Assembly: GCA_034716535.1 (NCBI GenBank)
Contig: JAYEJW010000188.1
Location: forward strand, 1-13,719
Reading direction: 5' to 3'
DNA length: 13,719 nucleotides
Source: JAYEJW01 sp034716535
Lineage (GTDB): Bacteria; Pseudomonadota; Gammaproteobacteria; Chromatiales; Chromatiaceae
Below are positions 1 to 5,430 of this stretch, piece by piece. Position 1 is the first letter of the stretch; each line of letters starts with the position of its first letter. The position numbers and the translations under genes are program-made. The notes under the pieces are model-generated. The model was not told where the DNA came from and made no database searches. It saw only the letters and a list, made by a program, of their open reading frames with translations.

Positions 1-211
1 TACAGTAGCCTCCCGTGTCGGTACTGCCCGGTTTCAAACCGCCGATCACGCGCTTGACCATGGCGTCGTTGAGCACCTGCCGGCAACTGCCGTCCGCCGA
101 CAGCACCTGAGCAACAAACATCGACAAGGTCTCCGTCGGAGGAAACAGCCGTTCGCGGTGCTCCGGCAGCAACGCCTCGACTCGATCGAGCAGTTGCTGG
201 GGCGGCTCCGG
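1..211 (-). pseudogene. IS4-family transposase, N-terminal fragment (truncated, runs off window)
   Basis: Read on the minus strand, one frame stays open from about 211 to the window edge and encodes about 70 residues. It begins near QQLLDRVEALLPEHRERLF and continues through TETLSMFVAQVLSADGSC to GGLKPGSTDTGGYC. From memory this pattern (an LL..LLP start, then a hydrophobic segment followed by S.DGSC, then S.(N/D)TG.YC) is that of the N-terminal region of IS4-family DDE transposases. No convincing start codon or ribosome site lies upstream in this frame, and the reading dissolves around 200-240, so the 5' end looks truncated by the sequence that now precedes the neighbouring HTH ORF. The catalytic DDE core would lie outside the window, so I cannot say whether the rest is intact. 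The family call is by pattern recognition, not alignment. Confidence 0.55.
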
Positions 212-265
212 TTTTTTGGGACACGGAATTGGGGACAATCCGAGTCTGAGAAATAGGAGCCTGAA

Positions 266-589
266 ATGAGTGATAAGAGATCTGTTGGGGTGGCGCCTGG
301 TGCGCTGGAAGGAGCACGGAGTGCGACTGCAAGCGCACCAGGCGCGGCCGCCGAACCCGCGCCCAAGCGCTGGTCTGCCAACGGCAAGAAAGAGGCGGTT
401 CTACGGCTGCTGCGCGGTGAGCCCATCGAGGCCCTGTCGCGGGAGCTGGGCATCGAGATATATCGCCTCGAGGCCTGGCGTGAGCGTGCCCTGGCGGGCA
501 TGGACGCGGGGCTGAAGGCGCGCCACAACGATCCGCTGGAGGCCAAGCTCAACGAGGCCACGCGCCGCGTTGGTGAGCTGGCGCGATAA
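266..589 (+). CDS. HTH transposase-type protein (probably truncated IS OrfA)
   Basis: This is a 107-residue ORF with a good ribosome site (AGGAG at 255-259, 6 nt before the ATG). An Ala/Pro-rich N-terminus (about 1-33) precedes a helix-turn-helix segment (about 35-85) containing KRWSANGKKEAVLRLLRGEP and ALSRELGIEIYRLEAWRE. That arrangement is typical of the first ORF of IS3-like two-ORF elements, where OrfA binds DNA and OrfB carries the DDE domain. As I recall, full-length relatives continue past (I/V)GEL with a Glu/Leu-rich stretch, whereas here the ORF stops at VGELAR. A short piece at about 650-680 (FYAKRRDKR in one frame) resembles an OrfB start, so an internal deletion may have removed most of the element. 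Alone it cannot transpose. It could also be an orphan DNA-binding protein. Confidence 0.6.
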   Translation: MSDKRSVGVAPGALEGARSATASAPGAAAEPAPKRWSANGKKEAVLRLLRGEPIEALSRELGIEIYRLEAWRERALAGMDAGLKARHNDPLEAKLNEATRRVGELAR

Positions 590-680
590 AACCGGGACGG
601 ACCACAAAATCAGCTGAAAAGACGGGGTCTAGTGTTGACGCATCATAGCGCCTTTTCTACGCCAAGCGACGCGACAAGAG

Positions 681-900
681 GGCCACTACGGCTTTCTGGC
701 CAGCCGCTGCCGCAGCGCGCGCATCGCCCAGATCCGCAACGCCATCGACGCCGAGCCGGATGTCTCGGCGCAGGACATCGACGATGCTCACAGGCGAACC
801 TTAGACGGCTATCGTCGCCCGAGGTGTCCGCATGCTGAGAAAACGCCCGATGACGGCAACGACAGCTCTTCGCGCGGAGCGAGAACCGCGACCGCCGCCG
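681..900 (+). pseudogene. IS91-like transposase C-terminal remnant (frame-broken)
   Basis: No intact gene occupies 590-1075. The frame beginning at 681 reads GHYGFLASRCRSARIAQIRN and goes on through DAEPDVSAQDIDD to a GYRRPRCPH stretch near 810-835. This resembles the end of IS91-family transposases: a R-H-(Y/F)-G-(F/L)-L-A motif, then an L..(C/I)R helix, then an acidic linker and a CP.C zinc-like motif. The expected second cysteine is missing. A +1 shift at the start codon at 832 gives RKRPMTATTAL, which looks like the continuation, so a frameshift is likely. Only the C-terminal tail is present and nothing upstream matches the catalytic region. It is inferred to be a decayed fragment. The rest of the interval, up to the tRNA terminator, shows no gene that I recognise. 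Confidence 0.4.
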
Positions 901-1009
901 TGCGCAAGGCTTTCACGCATGCAAGGTCCGGTTGAGAAATTGTGTGCCCTCATACGCCCCATTTTCCTGGACGACGGACAGTTGGAGATAGCCGGCGGGG
1001 ATGTCAGAA

Positions 1010-1041
1010 ACAAAAAAAGCGCCGTAAAAACAGCGCCTTTT
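1010..1041 (-). terminator. Intrinsic terminator of tRNA-Leu
   Basis: On the minus strand, 35 nt past the tRNA 3' end, AAAAGGCGC (1041-1033) can pair with GCGCTTTTT (1022 downwards) through nine pairs including one G-U, around a U-rich loop. A run of seven T (1018-1012) follows, then G and TTT. The orientation and position fit Rho-independent termination of the tRNA transcript. Confidence 0.8.
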
Positions 1042-1075
1042 GAAGTCCACGGTGGTCTGTCGTGGCCCAGAGTTT

Positions 1076-1162
1076 TGGTGCCGAGGAGAGGACTTGAACC
1101 TCCACGGGCTTTCGCCCACTAATACCTGAAACTAGCGCGTCTACCAATTCCGCCACCTCGGC
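1076..1162 (-). tRNA. tRNA-Leu (anticodon CAG)
   Basis: This is an 87-nt class II tRNA reading CUG leucine codons. The acceptor arms GCCGAGG (from 1162) and CCTCGGC pair perfectly, followed by discriminator A and an encoded CCA ending at 1076. The D-arm contains AATTGGTAGA. The anticodon stem-loop is CTAGT-TTCAGGT-ATTAG, with CAG in the loop. The long variable arm GGGC-GAAA-GCCC is typical of tRNA-Leu and tRNA-Ser. The T-arm is GGAGG-TTCAAGT-CCTCT, with normal T-loop bases. It closely resembles the Escherichia coli CAG isoacceptor as I remember it. It has its own promoter and terminator, so it is a single-gene transcription unit divergent from rnr. Confidence 0.97.
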
Positions 1163-1212
1163 AGATGGCTCGGGTGGACGTAGGATCTCGCCCGGCCCGG
1201 AAGCAAGCGGCG

Positions 1213-1241
1213 ATAATAGTGAGACAAATTGGCCTTGTCAA
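1213..1241 (-). promoter_or_regulatory. Sigma-70 promoter of tRNA-Leu
   Basis: On the minus strand, a consensus -35 TTGACA (1241-1236) is followed by an exact 17-nt spacer and -10 TATTAT (1218-1213, one mismatch to consensus). Transcription should begin near 1206, giving a 5' leader of about 44 nt to be removed by RNase P. The bases after the -10 are very GC-rich (CGCCGC). That is characteristic of stable-RNA promoters under stringent control, so growth-rate regulation is inferred. The -35 box lies only 20 nt from the first possible rnr start codon. Confidence 0.85.
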
Positions 1242-1261
1242 CGGTACACTAGTCCGATTTT

Positions 1262-3517
1262 ATGATCGGACAGACATCTATCGTGACAAGACGCAGAAAA
1301 GACAAGACTCCCAGGGACTTGGACCCGCACCGCAAGCGCGAAGCGAAAAAATACGCCAATCCCATCCCCAGCCGGGAATTCATCCTCGACGTCGTTACCG
1401 AGACCGGCGTCCCCCTCGAATTCGACGAGCTCGCCAAGACCCTCGCCCTCGCCGACGAGCAGGATCTCATCGCCCTGAAGCGGCGCCTCGGCGCCATGAT
1501 CAGAGACGGCCAGCTGGTGCGCAACCGGCGCGATGCCTACTGTCTGGTCAATAAGCGGGACCTGATCGCGGGCCGGGTGATCGGCCATCCGGACGGGTTC
1601 GGATTCGTGAAGCCGGACGACGGGGGGGACGACGTCTATCTCTATCCGCGTCAGATGCGCGGTCTGTTTCACAACGACCGGGTGGTGGTTCGGGTCACGG
1701 GGCGCGATCGCCGCGGACGGCTCGAGGGCTCGGTCGTCGAGGTGCTGGAGCGCAATACCCGCACCGTGGTCGGCCGCTTTTATCAGGAGAGCGGCGTCGG
1801 TTTCGTGGTGCCCGACAACAAGCGACTGGCCCATGACATTATCATCCCCAGCGATCGTATCGAAGGCTCCGAGCAGGGCCAGATCGTGGTCGCAGAGATT
1901 ACCGATCAGCCGACCAAACGCACCCAGCCCATCGGACGCATCATGGAGGTGGTGGGGGACCACATGGCCCCCGGCATGGAGACGGACATCGCGATCCGCA
2001 CCCATGACATCCCCGTGGAATGGCCTGATGGCGTGCAGGGACAGATCGCGAGCCTGGGCGAGGAGGTGCCCGAGTCTGCGAAGGAGGGCCGTACGGACCT
2101 GCGCTCGCTCCCGCTCGTGACCATCGACGGGGCCGACGCCCGGGATTTCGATGACGCGGTCTTCTGCGAGCGCAAGCCCAAGGGCTGGAAGCTCCTGGTG
2201 TGCATCGCGGACGTCTCCAGCTACGTGCTGCCGGATGGAGCTCTGGATCAGGAGGGCGTGAACCGGGGTAACTCGGTGTACTTCCCAGATCGGGTCGTCC
2301 CCATGTTGCCGGAGGTGCTGTCGAACGGTCTGTGCTCCCTCAATCCGGAAGTGGACCGGCTGTGTATGACCTGCGAGCTCTATGTGAATCGGGAAGGCCA
2401 GGTTACCCGCTCGCGTTTCTTCCCGGCGGTGATGCGCTCCCACGCCAGGCTGACCTACGATCAGGTCGCCGCCATGATCATCGACGGGGATCCCGAGCTT
2501 TCCGAGCATTTTGCGGCGTTACTGCCCCATCTGCACGAGCTTTACGCGCTCTACGAGGCCCTCCACGGGGCACGGGCAGCGCGCGGCGCCATCGACTTCG
2601 ACACCACTGAGACCCGCTTCGAGTTCAACGAGCAGGGTCGCATCGGGGCCATTCGCCCCTTGGTGCGCAACGACGCCCATCGCATTATCGAGGAGTGCAT
2701 GCTGGCGGCCAACGTGGCGGCGGCCAGACTGTTCGAGCGCAAGAAGATGCCGGCCCTGTTCCGCATCCACGAGACCCCGAAGGAGGAAAAGCTCAGCGAT
2801 CTGCGCGAGTTCCTCGGTGAGCTCGGACTGAACCTGCCCGGAGGGAAGAAGCCGACTGCCCAGGACTACGCGGCCCTTCTCGACTCGGTCAAGGGCCGCC
2901 CTGACCGGCACCTGATTCAGACCGTGTTGCTGCGTTCCATGCAGCAGGCCATGTACAGCTCCGAGAACGTCGGTCACTTCGGGCTCGCCTATCCGGCCTA
3001 TACGCATTTCACGTCGCCCATCCGGCGCTATCCGGATCTCATCGTCCACCGTGCGATAAAGCATCTCCTCGACGGCGGCACGGCGGCGGACTTCGACTAC
3101 TCCAAACCGGACCTGCAGAGCGTTGGCGAGCATTGTTCCGGCACCGAGCGCCGCGCCGACGAGGCCACAAGGGATGCCGAGTCCTGGCTCAAGTGCGAGT
3201 ACATGCAGGACAAGCTGGGGGATCAGTTCGAGGGGACCATCTCCAGCGTCAACTCCTTCGGTATCTTCGTGGAGCTGGACGACATTTACGTGGACGGCTT
3301 GGTGCACATCACCGCCCTGGACAACGACTATTACCACTTCGACCCCGTTGGCCATCGGTTGACCGGCGAGCGCACCGGCATGGTGTATCGCCTGGGGGAC
3401 CGGGTGCGCATTCAGGTGGCGGCGGTGAACCTGGACGAGCGCAAGATCGACTTCGTTCTCGCCCAGCCCGCCGAGCAGCCGAAGAAGCGCTCCCGCTCCC
3501 GGCGTCGCAAGCGCTGA
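1262..3517 (+). CDS. rnr: Ribonuclease R (3'-5' exoribonuclease)
   Basis: RNase R is a cytoplasmic processive exoribonuclease of the RNase II/RNB family that degrades structured RNA and takes part in rRNA and tmRNA-linked quality control. The 751-residue product has the full family layout: a basic N-terminal winged-helix region containing REAKKYANPIPSREFI (27-42), two cold-shock OB domains (about 95-245), the RNB catalytic domain (about 275-600), an S1 domain (about 650-730, VNSFGIFVELDDIYVDGLVH) and a Lys/Arg tail (PKKRSRSRRRKR). The catalytic motif DGADARDFDDAV places D289, D295, D297 and D298 where E. coli has D272, D278, D280 and D281. The start is uncertain: neither ATG 1262 nor GTG 1283 has a clear Shine-Dalgarno sequence. 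A 93-nt gap separates it from rlmB on the same strand, the order known in enterobacteria. Confidence 0.97.
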   Translation: MIGQTSIVTRRRKDKTPRDLDPHRKREAKKYANPIPSREFILDVVTETGVPLEFDELAKTLALADEQDLIALKRRLGAMIRDGQLVRNRRDAYCLVNKRDLIAGRVIGHPDGFGFVKPDDGGDDVYLYPRQMRGLFHNDRVVVRVTGRDRRGRLEGSVVEVLERNTRTVVGRFYQESGVGFVVPDNKRLAHDIIIPSDRIEGSEQGQIVVAEITDQPTKRTQPIGRIMEVVGDHMAPGMETDIAIRTHDIPVEWPDGVQGQIASLGEEVPESAKEGRTDLRSLPLVTIDGADARDFDDAVFCERKPKGWKLLVCIADVSSYVLPDGALDQEGVNRGNSVYFPDRVVPMLPEVLSNGLCSLNPEVDRLCMTCELYVNREGQVTRSRFFPAVMRSHARLTYDQVAAMIIDGDPELSEHFAALLPHLHELYALYEALHGARAARGAIDFDTTETRFEFNEQGRIGAIRPLVRNDAHRIIEECMLAANVAAARLFERKKMPALFRIHETPKEEKLSDLREFLGELGLNLPGGKKPTAQDYAALLDSVKGRPDRHLIQTVLLRSMQQAMYSSENVGHFGLAYPAYTHFTSPIRRYPDLIVHRAIKHLLDGGTAADFDYSKPDLQSVGEHCSGTERRADEATRDAESWLKCEYMQDKLGDQFEGTISSVNSFGIFVELDDIYVDGLVHITALDNDYYHFDPVGHRLTGERTGMVYRLGDRVRIQVAAVNLDERKIDFVLAQPAEQPKKRSRSRRRKR

Positions 3518-3528
3518 GGGCCCCGACT

Positions 3529-3586
3529 CACGAGACATGCGGAGAGCGCGAATGGGAGGACGAAAGTCCTTTTCGCGTAACTCGTG
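3529..3586 (+). promoter_or_regulatory. Nested hairpin in the rnr-rlmB spacer
   Basis: Three stems nest in the 93-nt gap: CACGAG (3529-3534) with CTCGTG (3581-3586), CGCGAA (3547-3552) with TTCGCG (3572-3577), and AGGAC (3557-3561) with GTCCT (3566-3570), closed by a GAAA tetraloop of GNRA type. Seventeen perfect pairs in three blocks is more than expected by chance. There is no T-run after the outer stem, so it is not a standard terminator. It ends a few bases upstream of the likely rlmB ribosome site (GGGAAGA, 3594-3600). An RNA-processing site, a 3' stabiliser of rnr mRNA, or a translational control element are all possible. Confidence 0.5.
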
Positions 3587-3610
3587 GTTTCCCGGGAAGA
3601 TTCGACGAGC

Positions 3611-4357
3611 GTGAAAGACACCAGCCCTGTCGCCGGTATCCATAGCGTCCGCACCGCCCTGAAGTTTGGCGGCGAGGGCGTCAGCGAGGTGTGGCTGGAG
3701 CGACGCCGCCGGGACCGGCGTCTGGGGGAGATCGCCGATCTTGCACGCAAGGCCCGCATCACGGTCCGCCAGGTCGAGCGGGACGAGCTGGATCAGGTGG
3801 CAGCGGGCGTAAACCACCAGGGCGCGTTGGCCTGGGTGCGCACCCCTGCAGCCCGCAGTGAGCAGGAGCTGACCGGAATTCTCGCAAGCGCCCATGGCCC
3901 GCCGTTGCTGCTGATCCTGGACGGCGTCCAGGATCCCCGCAATCTGGGGGCCTGCCTGCGTACCGCCGACGCCGCGGGTGTCCACGCCCTGATTGCACCC
4001 AAGGACAATGCCGTCGGCCTCACCCCCGTGGTCTGCAAGGTGGCGAGCGGCGCGGCGGAGACCGTCCCTTATGTCCAGGTGACCAACCTGGCCCGCGCCA
4101 TGGATCGCCTCAAGGAGCAGGGCATCTGGCTCATCGGCACTGCGGGGGAGGCCGAGTCCGGCCTGTTCGAGACGGACCTCTCCTGTGCTCTCGGGTTGGT
4201 GATGGGCGGCGAAGGGAAGGGGCTGCGGCGTCTGACCCGCGAGCACTGCGACCTGCTCGTTCGGCTGCCCATGCACGGGCGGGTGGAGAGCCTCAACGTC
4301 TCGGTCGCAACGGGGATCTGCCTCTACGAGGCCTTGCGGCAGCGCAGTCGGACCTAG
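3611..4357 (+). CDS. rlmB: 23S rRNA (guanosine-2251-2'-O)-methyltransferase RlmB
   Basis: RlmB transfers a methyl group from S-adenosylmethionine to the ribose of G2251 in the P-loop of 23S rRNA. It is a SPOUT-class (SpoU/TrmH family) enzyme. With a GTG start at 3611 the product is 248 aa, against about 243 for E. coli. An N-terminal L30e-like substrate domain (1-75, starting VAGIHSVRTAL) precedes the trefoil-knot domain. All three SPOUT motifs are present: DGVQDPRNLGACLRTADA (104-121, with the catalytic Arg in the NLGACLR segment), VMGGEGKGLRRL (197-208) and LPMHGRVESLNVSVATGICL (219-238). GTG 3611 is chosen because the protein then begins where the family does and GGGAAGA lies about 10 nt upstream. 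GTG 3584 would add nine unconserved residues and sits inside a hairpin stem. It is probably cotranscribed with rnr. Confidence 0.96.
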   Translation: MKDTSPVAGIHSVRTALKFGGEGVSEVWLERRRRDRRLGEIADLARKARITVRQVERDELDQVAAGVNHQGALAWVRTPAARSEQELTGILASAHGPPLLLILDGVQDPRNLGACLRTADAAGVHALIAPKDNAVGLTPVVCKVASGAAETVPYVQVTNLARAMDRLKEQGIWLIGTAGEAESGLFETDLSCALGLVMGGEGKGLRRLTREHCDLLVRLPMHGRVESLNVSVATGICLYEALRQRSRT

Positions 4358-4360
4358 TAT

Positions 4361-4476
4361 AGGCGCGCCTAAGACTCCGTAACAAAAGAGAAAGTCTCAC
4401 GCGAAGCCGCGAAGCCGCGAAGGGCGCGAAGAAAACCTACTGGCATGATGACTGTTAGAGAAACTTAGGCGCTGCT
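4361..4476 (+). repeat. Dispersed ~115-bp MITE-like element, copy A
   Basis: This copy lies between the convergent 3' ends of rlmB and trmO and starts 3 nt after the rlmB stop. It matches the reverse complement of about 13518-13630. Shared blocks include CTCCGTAACAA, GCGAAGCCGC, AAGGGCGCGAAGAAAA, GGCATGATGACTGT, GAGAAAC and GGCGCTGCT. It carries one more 8-bp GCGAAGCC unit than copy B. The ends are related as inverted repeats: GCGCCTAAG near the left end, and the complement of CTTAGGCGC near the right. The left end is also the 12-bp palindrome TAGGCGCGCCTA (4360-4371). No coding potential is seen. It may act as a bidirectional transcription end for rlmB and trmO. Confidence 0.75.
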
Positions 4477-4484
4477 GTACTAAG

Positions 4485-5216
4485 CTAATCCCTGTCGCCG
4501 TGTTCCCGCTCCATCGGCTCAATCGCGACAACCGTCGCAGTTTCGCCCTCCAGCCGCCAGCGCACGTCGAGCTCATAGAGCCGCATGCCGAACTCGGTGC
4601 GCTCCGGGTAGCGGTCCATGTAACCGGGGCGCGGGTCCTGTTGCAGGACCTGGATGATCAGCAGCTCGAGCTGCCTTTTCCCTTCCGGATCCGCGGCGGC
4701 GATCTGCTCCGAGGCGTTCCGTGTGAACCTCACGGTCCAGTCCGTTCCCGGCGGTTCGGCCGCAAAACCGGCGCGGGCGTGGGGGATCGAATCCGCATAG
4801 GGGACGTAGGGTTTGACGTCCAGAACCGGGGTCCCGTCCAGGAGATCGACACCGCGCAGCCGCAGGGCGAGCCCATTCGGGTCACGCTGCAGACCGGCGA
4901 GCTCCACCGCCGAGATGCCGATCGGGTTGGGGCGAAAGGGAGAGCGGCTGGCGAAGACACCCACCTTGCGTCGCCCGCCCAGCCGCGGCGGGCGTACCAT
5001 CGGTTTCCAGCCCTCGTCCATGCAGTCGTGGAAGACGAAGACGATCCAGGCGTGGGAAAAGCCGTCAAGGCCGGTGAAGGCCTCTTCCCGAGCGAACTCC
5101 GAGAAGAGCTCGAGCCTGGCCTCGGACGCGGTCACCAGCCGAGCTTGTCGCGGGATCCCGAAGTTGTCCGTGAAACAGGAGCGGATGATGCCGATGGGGC
5201 GGAGCCTGAATTCCAT
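4485..5216 (-). CDS. trmO: tRNA (adenine(37)-N6)-methyltransferase TrmO
   Basis: TrmO (TsaA/YaeB, UPF0066 family) methylates N6 of t6A37 to give m6t6A in tRNA-Thr, using S-adenosylmethionine bound in a small beta-barrel unlike other methyltransferase folds. The product is 243 aa (E. coli about 235). The N-terminal barrel domain (1-150) starts FRLRPIGIIRSCFTDNFGIP and has the family signatures GFSHAWIVFVFH (52-63), VGVFASRSPFRPNPIGIS (85-102) and GVDLLDGTPVLDVKPYVPY (122-140). The C-terminal domain includes LLIIQVLQQDPRPGY and an FGMRLYELDVRWR strand pair, as in the proteobacterial two-domain form. The start ATG at 5216-5214 places the conserved N-terminus correctly, but its ribosome site is weak (GGAA, then ACGAGA). 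It is convergent with rlmB and divergent from purL (214-nt gap). Confidence 0.95.
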   Translation of the reverse strand: MEFRLRPIGIIRSCFTDNFGIPRQARLVTASEARLELFSEFAREEAFTGLDGFSHAWIVFVFHDCMDEGWKPMVRPPRLGGRRKVGVFASRSPFRPNPIGISAVELAGLQRDPNGLALRLRGVDLLDGTPVLDVKPYVPYADSIPHARAGFAAEPPGTDWTVRFTRNASEQIAAADPEGKRQLELLIIQVLQQDPRPGYMDRYPERTEFGMRLYELDVRWRLEGETATVVAIEPMEREHGDRD

Positions 5217-5363
5217 TCTCGTGGTTCCAATGCCGAATCTGGATCGAACGTTAGAGCCTGACGGTGGGTTTGTACAGATTCAACAACAGCGCCCGGTACA
5301 TCGCCGACCCCGTAGAAGCGCGTAGCGAGAGCACATCCGACCCGTCTGTCGGCGGCGGCACTT

Positions 5364-5391
5364 CTTGCGCGTGGGGCGCTTCGAGTATCAT
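5364..5391 (+). promoter_or_regulatory. Weak candidate promoter for purL
   Basis: In the 214-nt trmO-purL gap, TATCAT (5386-5391) resembles a -10 box, with CTTGCG (5364-5369) 16 nt upstream as a poor -35. It would give a leader of about 33 nt. I found no PurR-type operator (a palindrome like ACGCAAACGTTTGCGT). The rest of the gap shows nothing I can name, and no convincing trmO promoter. Confidence 0.25.
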
Positions 5392-5430
5392 CACGGATCG
5401 CCCATTCAATGCCCAGGGAACCCAACCCAA

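Noticed and set aside
46..561. A 171-codon minus-strand frame at the left end
   Set aside because: It overlaps the HTH transposase ORF and is in a different frame from the IS4-like fragment. Its Arg/Ser-rich sequence is typical of a shadow.
1238..2509. A 423-codon minus-strand open frame opposite rnr
   Set aside because: It is antisense to well-conserved RNase R codons. It is rich in His, Arg and Asp as is typical of complement-frame translation, and it overlaps the tRNA-Leu promoter.
2519..4276. A 585-codon open frame on the minus strand across rnr and rlmB
   Set aside because: It lies opposite two highly conserved genes, crosses their boundary, has no recognisable motif, and long antisense frames are expected at this GC content.
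5217..5430. PurR operator upstream of purL
   Set aside because: No palindrome resembling the known 16-bp PurR site could be found in the gap.
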